The translations under genes and the position numbers were made by a program. A stretch of DNA of 64,000 bases, from contig NZ_FNZN01000002.1 of NCBI RefSeq assembly GCF_900109345.1, forward strand, positions 1 to 64,000. The letters are read 5' to 3'. Below the pieces are notes generated by a model. That model was not told where the DNA came from. It worked only from the letters and a program-made list of their open reading frames with translations, and made no database searches. The DNA is from Maribacter orientalis (GTDB lineage: Bacteria > Bacteroidota > Bacteroidia > Flavobacteriales > Flavobacteriaceae). Positions 29,289 through 37,701 of this stretch are shown piece by piece. Positions within the stretch are counted from its first letter, which is position 1. Every line of letters begins with the position of its first letter.

Positions 29289-29468
29289 ATGACCAATAAA
29301 TTAAAAAGTCTTATTTATTTAGCTTGTTTCATATGTGCTTCAGTGGTATATCACCAAAATACTAATACAGAGGTGCAAAAAGAAATAGTAACCAATTCCT
29401 ACGAGCAAGATGCTGATATTATAATTAATCCATATAAAAACCTTGAGAGTAGAAATCAAACCAATTAA
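29289..29468 (+). CDS. Small exported protein
   Basis: 59 residues starting at the ATG at 29289, after the terminator at 29209-29241; a longer frame from 29169 would run through that terminator and is rejected. A hydrophobic segment (LKSLIYLACFICASVVY, residues 5-21) acts as signal or anchor, and the rest is polar. No family recognised. Enclosed between two terminators, so it is a monocistronic small gene. Confidence 0.45.
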   Translation: MTNKLKSLIYLACFICASVVYHQNTNTEVQKEIVTNSYEQDADIIINPYKNLESRNQTN

Positions 29469-29492
29469 AATATCTACAAAACTTACCTACTT

Positions 29493-29524
29493 AAAAGCGC
29501 GGCCTAAAAGCCGCGCTTTTTGAT
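29493..29524 (+). terminator. Intrinsic terminator
   Basis: AAAAGCGCGGC (29493-29503) and GCCGCGCTTTT (29510-29520), 11-bp stem with T-run, GC-rich core. Confidence 0.92.
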
Positions 29525-29629
29525 TTTAAACATTGTACAAATGGAGTTAAATATTTACTAAAAAGAATTTCAGCCTTAAACCTATCTGAAAAATTCATGT
29601 CAAAGAAACAAATACATAAAACAATTAAT

Positions 29630-30076
29630 ATGAAAAAAATAGTAATGGCTATTTTAGTAATGGCAGCAATATCGGTAACGGCACAAGATCATAATAAGAA
29701 GGGAAAAAGAGGTGACATGAAAGATTTAACTCCTGAACAGGTAGCCACTCTACAAACCAAAAAAATGACTTTAGCCTTAGATTTAAATGAATCTCAACAA
29801 TCAAAAATAAAATCTATACTTACAGAAGATGCAAAGGCTCGAAAGTCAAAAATGGAAGCATTTAAGGAAGAAAGTAAAAAAGTGATGACTACTGATGAAA
29901 AATATACTAGGCAAAATGAAAGATTAGATCATCAAATTGCTCGTAAGAAAGAAATGAAATCTATACTTACCCCAGAGCAATTCGAGAAATATGAAAAAAT
30001 GAGCCATAGAAAGGATATGCGCGGACATATAAAAAGAGAAGGCGGCAGAAAAGGAAAACGAACTGAAAAAAAATAG
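29630..30076 (+). CDS. Small secreted basic protein, Spy/LTXXQ-like
   Basis: 148 residues from the ATG at 29630, preceded in frame by an unneeded 11-residue extension. Signal peptide about 1-19 (AAISVTAQ). The mature part is highly charged and helical, with two TPEQ-type motifs (DLTPEQVATLQ about 34-44 and LTPEQFEKY near 117) as in Spy/CpxP-like or LTXXQ proteins. The tail is very basic (KREGGRKGKRTEKK). A periplasmic chaperone-like or metal-stress role is possible but unproven. Terminator follows. Confidence 0.6.
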   Translation: MKKIVMAILVMAAISVTAQDHNKKGKRGDMKDLTPEQVATLQTKKMTLALDLNESQQSKIKSILTEDAKARKSKMEAFKEESKKVMTTDEKYTRQNERLDHQIARKKEMKSILTPEQFEKYEKMSHRKDMRGHIKREGGRKGKRTEKK

Positions 30077-30093
30077 ATTAATTGATTGGTTAA

Positions 30094-30124
30094 AAAAAAG
30101 ACCTGCTGAAATCAGGTCTTTTTT
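30094..30124 (+). terminator. Intrinsic terminator
   Basis: AAAAAAGACCTG (30094-30105) and CAGGTCTTTTTT (30113-30124), a 12-bp stem with T-run. Confidence 0.92.
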
Positions 30125-30326
30125 GCATTTAAGCGTACGCTACTTATTTTCAATTAACCACCTATATCTATATATTTTAATGAATTGATTCATTCATGGG
30201 TAAAATTGTATACTTGGCCAATATTTTAGATTGAATAAGGTTATAAGGTACTTAGTGGGTTCAAATTTTAGGTTAAGGTGAAATCGCCGAACGTTCTCAA
30301 AAATTGAGCTTTGAAAATTAAGCCTT

Positions 30327-31472
30327 ATGATAGCAAAGAGATTATGTTATTTATCACTTATAATAGTTTTAAACTTGTTAACGAGTTGCCAACAAGAGCT
30401 ATACAAATATAATATTCCTGAAAAGAGTACGAAGAGCCTCTTTTTCTAGGAATGCAAGGTCGTAGTTTTGATAATAAAACAGTACACCGAGGTTTTGAAG
30501 GCTCCAACTTCTCAAGTAATGTTAATGTATTGGTTAGTGCATATAACCATAATGATTACCCTGTAATAATTGAGAATAAAGTAGGAAATGGTAAACTAGA
30601 AAAAAGAAGGGTCACTCCATAGGCTTTACTTCGTCTGCAGTGGCTGATAAATTTAATCCTACCTTATTTAATAATATCTTCCATTTTGGTTTTTATAATA
30701 AAAATTAGACATGCACCGTTTTTGAATAGCACAGGGTACTACTTATTAAGTTCTTAAAGACACCATTGTACTTAACGATATTGATAGGGATGTACTCGGC
30801 ATAGAATATTTATACAAAACAGAGTTTAGTTTAAAAAGTCCTATTTATATTGGGGCAAGAATAGAACTAGATAATTTCAACAAAATATTCATTCACTTTA
30901 AATCAGGCATAGAGTTTATTGGTAAAACCAACATAACCTCTTTAGAACTTAAAGATAACCCGGTTACCACAGGACCGGGATATGATTTAAAACTTTATGA
31001 CCTAGGAGTAAAAGCAGCTCAAGAATTTGAATATTCGTCAAACTTAAAACTCGTGTTTTCAATTAAAGGAGATTACTACACCGATAGTCAATACTATACT
31101 ACTGGTGGCACACGATTAGAATAAAATCCTATAAATCTTGATAAGTTTAAACTTGGCCCATTGACAGAAGGCGCTTATGCTGTTGGCTCAGAGGATAGGA
31201 TAAATGGTTTCCCATATCGGCTAACCAAAGACCGACTTTATGCAGGAGGTGGATTACTATTGCAAATTGGCGATAATGATTCTGCTTTTAATTTAAAGAG
31301 TGATTTCTCAATTTTCGCAGAACAAGATGAAGCCACCTTTCAACGCTATGAAGGAATACTCTTTTACCGAATAAAAAATTTCACTACAAAAAATTTGAAT
31401 TATACGTATTTCACCATATATCAGCTTTTCTCAAGCGCTTTTCAATTGGGTATTCAATATAATTTCAAATAG
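30327..31472 (+). pseudogene. Decayed envelope (beta-barrel-like) lipoprotein gene
   Basis: Starts with an intact lipoprotein signal (ATG 30327; LLTSCQQEL) but hits TAG after 40 codons. Coding sense continues in another frame from about 30453 (MQGRSFDNKTVHRGFEG) to a stop near 30621. It resumes in another frame (GFTSSAVADKFNP) and again from about 30800 (EYLYKTEFSLKSP) as strand-rich sequence, with an in-frame TAA at about 31122. The last part ends SAFQLGIQYNFK, a barrel-like C-terminus. At least two frameshifts and several stops; intact ancestor about 380 residues. Family not recognised. Confidence 0.75.
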
Positions 31473-31828
31473 AAAACAACAATTTCAGAAAAACTAAATA
31501 AGTTCTCTATTAAAGGGCTTATTTAAGTTTGTAATTTTTTTAATTATAATGGTATTCTAACCTATATTTTTTTTGATGTGAAATAAAAATTGTCTTCTTA
31601 CCAAAGTTTTAATCATATTCAAAGATAAACCCTAATATTTATTGTTCCGCAGAAATGGCCGGTACATCAATATCTTTAAGCGGATAACATATTCAATCGG
31701 ATACCATTCCTAATTTAAAATTAGGTAGAAATGTAGCTAAGGAAGCGCGGAGTTTTTACATAAAACACATTGGAGAATAAATTATTTTTAAAATGCTACC
31801 TTAGATTGAAAACAATAAACCAACCAAC
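31473..31828 (+). other. Intergenic stretch with a decayed ORF remnant
   Basis: No intact gene. A short coding-like frame at about 31630-31781 (ending KEARSFYIKHIGE, then TAA) is broken by an in-frame TAA after SISLSG, so it may be the tail of a lost gene. It includes the small palindrome CCTAATTTAAAATTAGG. Otherwise AT-rich with nothing recognisable. Confidence 0.35.
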
Positions 31829-32203
31829 ATGAAAATATTTCAACTTATAGTACTTTTTATTTTAGCTTTTTTAATGCTCGCAGGGGCTTTTAATCATCTT
31901 TACGCTCCGGAAACTTACAAAGAATTTATACCCGAATTTTTTCCTGAAACTCTTGCCCATATGTTATCGGCTATTGCTGAAGCAGCTATAGGATTTGCCC
32001 TTTTAATCCCAAAGTACAGAAAATGGGGCGGCCTTGGTCTTTTTATACTTATGATAGCTTTCTTACCAATTCATGTATGGGACCTAACTAAAGACACACC
32101 GGCGATAGGGTCTAAAGTCGCAGCGATGATTCGTATTGCTGTTCAATTTTTATTTATAGCTACAGGATGGTGGATATATAAAACTTACCGAACAAAATCT
32201 TAA
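31829..32203 (+). CDS. DoxX-like small membrane protein
   Basis: 124 residues with four membrane helices (about 4-20, 46-62, 69-85, 97-117). The pattern of helices with NHLYAPETY after helix 1 and HVWDL in loop 3 resembles DoxX-like proteins. Function unknown. It converges on hemL, and the last 4 bp of the two genes overlap. Confidence 0.7.
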   Translation: MKIFQLIVLFILAFLMLAGAFNHLYAPETYKEFIPEFFPETLAHMLSAIAEAAIGFALLIPKYRKWGGLGLFILMIAFLPIHVWDLTKDTPAIGSKVAAMIRIAVQFLFIATGWWIYKTYRTKS

Positions 32204-33480
32204 AGTTGTATCCCTTCTAAAGCTTTAATGGTAGCATCTAAATCAGCATAGGTTAAGGCATCATTTAAAAAATAGCTTTCAAATGCACTTGGCGGTAAGT
32301 AAATACCTTTCGCTAACATACCATGAAAATAAGCTTTAAAAGTCTCATTATCACCCTTAGCAGAAGAAGCAAAATCAACTACCGGCTCATCAGTAAAATG
32401 AACTGAAATCATACTGCCAAATCGATTAATTTGGTGGTCTACACCTTTTGCCGTTAAAACTTTGGCAATGCCTTTATGCAAGTATTCGGTCTTATCAGAT
32501 AAACTTTGAAATACGGCTGGCTTATTGTTCAGTTCGGTCAACATTGCCAAACCTGCACTCATTGCCAATGGGTTACCACTTAATGTTCCCGCTTGATAAA
32601 CAGGACCATCTGGCGCTAAGAAATCCATAATCTCCGATTTAGCAGCAAAGGCACCTACCGGTAAACCTCCACCGATTACCTTCCCGTAAGTAACGATATC
32701 TGCTTTTACATTCAAAACCTCTTGTGCACCACCTCTCGCTAAACGAAAGCCCGTCATCACCTCATCGAAAATTAACAGAATATTTTCTTGGGTACAGATT
32801 TCACGTAAGCCCTTCATAAAAGAATCTGTTGGTACAATGCACCCCATATTACCAGCAATCGGTTCAATTATGATTGCAGCTAACTCTCCTTTATTAGCTT
32901 TTACTAGTTTTTTTACACCTTCTAAATCGTTATAATCCGCAAGCAAAGTATCTTTAGCCGTACCTTGTGTTACACCAGGACTATTAGGACTACCAAATGT
33001 AACCGCACCACTACCCGCTTGAATTAAAAACGAATCTGAATGGCCATGGTAGCATCCTGCAAATTTTATAATTTTATCCTTACCAGTATACCCTCTAGCT
33101 AAGCGTACCGCACTCATACAAGCCTCGGTACCACTATTGACAAATCTAATTTTATCCATATTAGGCACCATGGAAATCGCCAATTTAGCCAGTTCTGTTT
33201 CAATCTCGGTCGGCATGCCAAATGAAGTTCCATTTTTTGCCTTTTCGATTACAGCATTAATAACTGGTTCGTATGCGTGACCTAAAATTAATGGGCCCCA
33301 TGATGCTATGTAATCAATTAACTTATTACCGTCTTCGTCATATAAATAAGCTCCTTTTGCCTTCTTTACAAAAATGGGATCTCCGCCTACAGCTTTAAAA
33401 GCTCTTACTGGAGAATTTACTCCTCCTGGTATATATTTTTTTGCCTCTGCGAATAAAGCACTACTTCTTTGATAGATCAT
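32200..33480 (-). CDS. hemL: Glutamate-1-semialdehyde 2,1-aminomutase
   Basis: 426 residues; converts glutamate-1-semialdehyde to 5-aminolevulinate, the C5 route to tetrapyrroles, using PLP. Seen: [11 protein letters not shown] near the start (residues 18-28), [15 protein letters not shown] (about 115), [12 protein letters not shown] (about 235), and the PLP lysine in [16 protein letters not shown] (about 265). Closely followed on the same strand by the glucosaminidase gene upstream (5 bp gap), so probably the last gene of that unit. Confidence 0.96.
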   Translation of the reverse strand: MIYQRSSALFAEAKKYIPGGVNSPVRAFKAVGGDPIFVKKAKGAYLYDEDGNKLIDYIASWGPLILGHAYEPVINAVIEKAKNGTSFGMPTEIETELAKLAISMVPNMDKIRFVNSGTEACMSAVRLARGYTGKDKIIKFAGCYHGHSDSFLIQAGSGAVTFGSPNSPGVTQGTAKDTLLADYNDLEGVKKLVKANKGELAAIIIEPIAGNMGCIVPTDSFMKGLREICTQENILLIFDEVMTGFRLARGGAQEVLNVKADIVTYGKVIGGGLPVGAFAAKSEIMDFLAPDGPVYQAGTLSGNPLAMSAGLAMLTELNNKPAVFQSLSDKTEYLHKGIAKVLTAKGVDHQINRFGSMISVHFTDEPVVDFASSAKGDNETFKAYFHGMLAKGIYLPPSAFESYFLNDALTYADLDATIKALEGIQL

Positions 33481-33485
33481 TTCTC

Positions 33486-34322
33486 TTAATTGATTTTGCT
33501 AAGTTTCACCTTAACTCGCTGTCCTATTGATAAATCGGAGCTTCTTAAATTATTCATTTGCATAATTTCATCAACACTCATATAATATTTTCTAGATAAT
33601 GAATATAAGGTATCTCCCTTTTCAACGGTGTGCATTTTATCAGATTCGGTCGAAACAATTGTAGTGTTGTTATAGCCAGCATTTTTAATTTGCTTGTCAT
33701 ACTTATGCAGACCGTGTTTCTCTATTAAATAAATAAGTTTTTGTGGATATTTTGGATCGGTAGCATATCCTGCTTTTCTCAGCCCTTTGGCCCATCCTTT
33801 ATAATCATTATGCTTTAAATTGAATAGAAAGGCATACCTAGACCTAGTAGTCAAGAATATACTATGGTCTCGAAAAGAATACATTGGGTGATTATATTTT
33901 CTAAAACATTCGCCCTTTTCATCATCATCATGAAAGTCATAATCACCCTCCCAACCTTTATGGCATTTAATACCAAAATGATTATTTGTTTTCATGGCAA
34001 GCTCACCCTTACCATACCCACTCTCTAAAAGACCTTGAGCTAATGTAATACTTGCTGGTATACCATAACCCATCATCTCTACCTGTGCGGTTTCGGCAAA
34101 AGTTTCTATATATTCGGAAGGAGTTTCGATTCTAAATGGAATAAATTTAGATGGCTCTGTAGGCAACACAACTTCTCGCGATATTAGTGGCTTAACGTCT
34201 TCTGATTTCTTTCGTTCATTGAGTACATTCTTTGTACGCAACTGATCTGAGTACGCTTTTTTAGATTTACAGGAAGCAAAACTGATTCCTATAATTAACA
34301 GCAATAATATTTTCTTCTTCAT
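33486..34322 (-). CDS. Lipoprotein glucosaminidase with LysM domain
   Basis: 278 residues. Lipoprotein signal with Cys in SFASCKSKK (about 18). Glucosaminidase (FlgJ/mannosyl-glycoprotein type) domain about 75-215, with catalytic Glu in [12 protein letters not shown] and the NNHFGIKC segment. LysM peptidoglycan-binding module about 230-275 ([16 protein letters not shown]). Cleaves the glycan backbone of peptidoglycan, so a role in growth or turnover of the wall is likely. It overlaps the ACC deaminase-like gene by 4 bp. Confidence 0.88.
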   Translation of the reverse strand: MKKKILLLLIIGISFASCKSKKAYSDQLRTKNVLNERKKSEDVKPLISREVVLPTEPSKFIPFRIETPSEYIETFAETAQVEMMGYGIPASITLAQGLLESGYGKGELAMKTNNHFGIKCHKGWEGDYDFHDDDEKGECFRKYNHPMYSFRDHSIFLTTRSRYAFLFNLKHNDYKGWAKGLRKAGYATDPKYPQKLIYLIEKHGLHKYDKQIKNAGYNNTTIVSTESDKMHTVEKGDTLYSLSRKYYMSVDEIMQMNNLRSSDLSIGQRVKVKLSKIN

Positions 34323-35224
34323 ATATCTAACAAAGGTAATTTTTTCTTTTTCAGTACACTATTCATGCCAGCAATACCTTGTAGACCACCAGTATGTATT
34401 GCTAAAATTTTAGTTCCTTTTACAAAAGTATCACGCAAAACCATATCGAACAACCCAAACATCATTTTTCCAGTATAAATAGGGTCTAACGATATGTTGG
34501 TTTTTTTTTTAAAATCGTTGATAAAGATAATTAGCTCTTGAGAAATTTTAGCATACCCTCCAAAATGATACTCTGAAATTAAGTCCCAACGGTTATTAAC
34601 AGTTAATCTCTTAATATCCTTATTTAAAAAATCTCCTTTTAAAGATGAAAATCCTAGTACTTTCTGATGCGGAAATGATGAATTTATCAATCCTGCTGCC
34701 GTTCCGCCAGTACCCACACTAGTGCAAATAAAATCAAATCGCTCATCCCCGCTTACTAATATCTCTTCGCAACCCTTTATAGCTAGTTTATTTGTTCCGC
34801 CTTCAGGTATAAGATAAAAATCACCAAATTCTTTCCTTAAATCAGCTAAAAAGCCCTCCTCTTCTTTTTTTCTATAATCCCCTCTATTTACGAATTTGAA
34901 AATCATTCCATCCTCATGGGCTTTAAGCAAAGTTGTATTTTGACGCCATGATTCTTTCAGCTCTTCACCACGAATGATTCCTATTGAACTAAATCCTTTT
35001 TCGTTAGCCGCATAAGCGGTCGCTGCAATGTGGTTTGAGAAGGCACCTCCAAAAGTCAAAATGGTGTGACACCTCTTTTTGTTGGCCTCCAACAAATTGT
35101 ATTTCAATTTGCGATACTTGTTACCTGAAATAAATGGGTGTAGTAAGTCTTCCCGTTTAAGGGCAAGTGTCACTTGCTTTTCTACAAATAACGGTATTTG
35201 AACAAGTTGATTCTCTATTTGCAA
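34319..35224 (-). CDS. PLP enzyme, ACC deaminase/D-cysteine desulfhydrase family
   Basis: 301 residues. PLP lysine in LHPFISGNKYRKLKYNL (Lys about 37). FGGAFSNHIAATAYAAN (about 57-73) and the glycine loop SVGTGGTAAGLI (about 168-179) are the family's cofactor-binding segments. Members deaminate 1-aminocyclopropane-1-carboxylate or desulfurise D-cysteine; which one cannot be decided here. Its stop overlaps the start of the LysM gene by 4 bp (ATGA), so both are translated from one message. Confidence 0.85.
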   Translation of the reverse strand: MQIENQLVQIPLFVEKQVTLALKREDLLHPFISGNKYRKLKYNLLEANKKRCHTILTFGGAFSNHIAATAYAANEKGFSSIGIIRGEELKESWRQNTTLLKAHEDGMIFKFVNRGDYRKKEEEGFLADLRKEFGDFYLIPEGGTNKLAIKGCEEILVSGDERFDFICTSVGTGGTAAGLINSSFPHQKVLGFSSLKGDFLNKDIKRLTVNNRWDLISEYHFGGYAKISQELIIFINDFKKKTNISLDPIYTGKMMFGLFDMVLRDTFVKGTKILAIHTGGLQGIAGMNSVLKKKKLPLLDI

Positions 35225-35236
35225 ACGCGTCGTAAT

Positions 35237-35566
35237 TTAACGACAAAGATATTTAATAAAGCTGAAGGATTTTCTGTTTGACAAATAGTCTAAGTTATTC
35301 TCATGCGAATATGCCTCTCGCTCAAAACTAAGATTCTGATACGCCTTGTAAGAATCTAAATACCAAATAGTACGAACGCTCCATTCTGATAAGTACAGAA
35401 TATAAAATGGAATAATCAATAATTCTTTTTGCTGTCGTAAATGAATTTTTTCATGATTAATTAGAACCCCGTCATTTTTTAAACTTCTATTTTTTAAAAA
35501 TATAAAGGGCCATAGTGATAACCCCACATAATTTTTGTAAAAGAAATGTCTAAAAACTAAAATCAT
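35237..35566 (-). CDS. Small HExxH membrane-associated protein
   Basis: 109 residues, function unknown. A zinc-peptidase-like HEKIHLRQQ (His-Glu-x-x-His, about 38-46) is followed by a hydrophobic segment (LLIIPFYILYLSEW) and a second acidic cluster SFEREAYSHE (about 79-88) that could supply the third ligand. This order (HExxH, helix, downstream Glu) mimics a stripped-down M48/M56-type core. It lies 12 bp upstream of the ACC deaminase-like gene. A minus-strand TATCTTTG (35591-35598) is a candidate -7 element. Confidence 0.6.
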   Translation of the reverse strand: MILVFRHFFYKNYVGLSLWPFIFLKNRSLKNDGVLINHEKIHLRQQKELLIIPFYILYLSEWSVRTIWYLDSYKAYQNLSFEREAYSHENNLDYLSNRKSFSFIKYLCR

Positions 35567-35760
35567 AAATTTACTTTGGGTATTCTATGACAAAGATAAG
35601 GCCAAATAGCAGTTGTAAGAAAATTACTAGATTTTGTTGCCAACAATGCCGACAAAAGGTTAAAACGCTACACAAGCTCTATTTCACCTAGAACCAAAGG
35701 AATGTAGTTTAGGTTATCAACAGAATAAAGTAACTTTATACCATTAAAATATAACTGTAG

Positions 35761-35919
35761 ATGAAAGAGATTATTCCTATTGAGGAAGGTGATTTTTATT
35801 GGTCTGAAAATGGCTTTAGAGTTTTTACAGCGCAATACCACTATAAACGTGGCTATTGTTGTGAAAGTGGTTGTAGGCATTGCCCTTTTGGTTATGACTT
35901 AAAAACCAATACACAGTAG
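35761..35919 (+). CDS. DUF5522-type Cys-rich mini-protein
   Basis: 52 residues (ATG 35761, TAG 35917-35919). The core RGYCCESGCRHCPFGYD (about 30-46) has four cysteines in CCxxxCxxC spacing, characteristic of the short DUF5522 family. This suggests a metal site. The opposite strand has a longer but implausible reading frame here. Function unknown. Confidence 0.72.
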   Translation: MKEIIPIEEGDFYWSENGFRVFTAQYHYKRGYCCESGCRHCPFGYDLKTNTQ

Positions 35920-35993
35920 CTTCGAACTCGCTCATTCGGCATGATTATTGTAACTATTTAAATAGAAAATTTAGTACTTAAAAAAATAAGCTT

Positions 35994-36563
35994 ATGAAAA
36001 AAATTAAACTCCTTGGTTTTCCATTATTGCTTCTGGTATTCATTACTTCATGCACATCGATAAGAGTTTTATCTGATTATGACCAGAAAGCAGATTTTAA
36101 AGGGTATACTTCGTACGCCTTTTACAAAACAGGAATCGACAAAGCACAGATATCAGATTTAGATAAAAAACGAATTCTTAGAGCAATTGAAACTGAAATG
36201 AGTTCTCGAGGTTTTGTAAAATCTGAGAACCCAGATTTGTTAGTCAGCATTTTCACCAAAGAACAAGAAAGAGTAGATGTGTACACCAACAATTATGGTT
36301 GGGGTGGCGCTTGGGGGTGGGGTTATAACCCATGGGCATGGGGACCGGGTTTTGGCTGGGGCGGAAGCACAGTTAGCGCAAGTACCCAAGGCTCTTTATA
36401 TATAGACCTAATAGATAACAAGACAAACGAACTGGTTTGGCAAGGTAAAGGTGAGGGAACGCTTCAAAGCACAAGTAATGTAGCTAAGAAAGAAGCACGC
36501 ATTAAGGAATTTGTATCTCAAATATTAGAGCAATATCCACCAAATACTGTTGCTTTAAAATAA
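35994..36563 (+). CDS. DUF4136 lipoprotein
   Basis: 189 residues. Lipoprotein signal with Cys in FITSCTSIRV (about 20). The mature start, SDYDQKADFKGYTSYAF, and the C-terminal half, LIDNKTNELVWQGKGEG, are characteristic of DUF4136. A Gly/Trp-rich insert about 102-125 (GWGGAWGWGYNPWAWG) lies between them. Function unknown. Followed by a terminator shared with the convergent Lrp-type gene. Confidence 0.85.
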   Translation: MKKIKLLGFPLLLLVFITSCTSIRVLSDYDQKADFKGYTSYAFYKTGIDKAQISDLDKKRILRAIETEMSSRGFVKSENPDLLVSIFTKEQERVDVYTNNYGWGGAWGWGYNPWAWGPGFGWGGSTVSASTQGSLYIDLIDNKTNELVWQGKGEGTLQSTSNVAKKEARIKEFVSQILEQYPPNTVALK

Positions 36564-36582
36564 TACACCCCAATTTTAATAG

Positions 36583-36624
36583 AAGCGATAGTTAATAATA
36601 ACCTTATTAACTATCGCTTTTTTT
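36583..36624 (+). terminator. Intrinsic terminator
   Basis: AAGCGATAGTTAATAA (36583-36598) pairs with TTATTAACTATCGCTT (36604-36619): 16-bp perfect stem, then a T-run. It serves the DUF4136 gene and overlaps the end of the convergent regulator gene by 2 bp. Confidence 0.92.
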
Positions 36625-37090
36625 ATAATAACGGAAATGTTGTATTATTCTTTACCTCATTTAAAACGAATGCACTTTTTACACTACCTATACTGGGTAA
36701 TGAAGCTATCTTAAACTTTGCGAAATCGTAATACGCATCTAGATTTTTCACTACTACTTTCAGAAGAAAATCAAATTCACCACCCACCACAAAACATTCA
36801 ACGACTTCAGGATAACTTTTAACATCTTCAAAAAATTCATCCATCATTGCACCTTTCTGTGTTTCCAATGAAACAAAACTAAAGACCGTAATACTTTCTT
36901 CAATTTTATCTTTATCCAAGATGGCAACATAATTCTTAATGAACCCATCTTGCTCTAAACGTTTTATACGCTCATAGACTGGCGTTTTTGTCAGCCCTAG
37001 TTCTTCAGCAATTGATTTTGCTACTGTTTTAGCATCCTTTTGGAGGATTTTTAAAATCGATCTATCAATTTCATCTAATTTAACTGCCAT
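36623..37090 (-). CDS. Lrp/AsnC-family transcription regulator
   Basis: 155 residues. N-terminal winged HTH (LDEIDRSILKILQKDAKTVAKSIAEELGLTKTPVYERIKRL, about 4-45) and a C-terminal RAM ligand-binding domain (about 65-145, FSFVSLETQ, VVGGEFDFLLKVV). Such proteins sense amino acids. It is divergent from the DUF3291 and aromatic amino acid hydroxylase genes, so those are its likely targets, with Phe or Tyr as possible effector. Confidence 0.93.
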   Translation of the reverse strand: MAVKLDEIDRSILKILQKDAKTVAKSIAEELGLTKTPVYERIKRLEQDGFIKNYVAILDKDKIEESITVFSFVSLETQKGAMMDEFFEDVKSYPEVVECFVVGGEFDFLLKVVVKNLDAYYDFAKFKIASLPSIGSVKSAFVLNEVKNNTTFPLL

Positions 37091-37236
37091 AATTTTTCCT
37101 ATTTATTACAATAAATCAATCTCTTATTATTACTAATTCCTATTTTATCATAACAATATAGTTTTTTTTACCAATCATATGATTATTAACAAATATTAAA
37201 TACTGTTTCCTTAAATTTATTAGAAATATCACATGA

Positions 37237-37701
37237 ATGTACTACTTAGCTCAAGCCAACATTGCCCGTTTTAAAGCACCATTAGACAACCTCCTAATGA
37301 AAGAATTTACAGATTTTTTAGAGCCTGTAAATAAGTTAGCTGAGGAAAGTAAAGGATTCATATGGAGACTAACTGATACCGATGGCAAGTCGGCTTCATA
37401 CATAGAGTCTCCATTCAAAGATGAATTAATGGCCATCAATGTTAGTGTTTGGGAAGATTACGATTCTCTCTCTAATTTTGTTTACAGTTCTGTGCATAGT
37501 TACTTTCTACGAAATAAAAAGAAATGGTTCGATTTAGGCGGGCCCTCTCAATTCATTATGTGGTGGATTCCGGTCGGAGAAACCCCTACCTTAGAAATGG
37601 TTAAGAAAAAACTACTCCACCACGAAAAACATGGTGATACACAGAGTGCATTTTCAATCAAAGAAATGTTTGATACTCAAGGTAATAAAATAAAAATATG
37701 A
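37237..37701 (+). CDS. DUF3291 protein
   Basis: 154 residues. Opens YYLAQANIARFKAPLD and contains SVWEDYDSLSNFVY and FIMWWIPVGETPTLE, the conserved features of DUF3291, an antibiotic-monooxygenase-like ferredoxin fold. No catalytic residues are known. It overlaps the next gene by 4 bp (ATGA), so it is translationally coupled to the hydroxylase, suggesting a shared aromatic-compound role. Confidence 0.8.
   Translation: MYYLAQANIARFKAPLDNLLMKEFTDFLEPVNKLAEESKGFIWRLTDTDGKSASYIESPFKDELMAINVSVWEDYDSLSNFVYSSVHSYFLRNKKKWFDLGGPSQFIMWWIPVGETPTLEMVKKKLLHHEKHGDTQSAFSIKEMFDTQGNKIKI

Noticed and set aside
35668..35880. Minus-strand ORF of 70 codons opposite the DUF5522-type gene
   Set aside because: No start context or family; the plus-strand reading has the recognisable CCxxxCxxC core.
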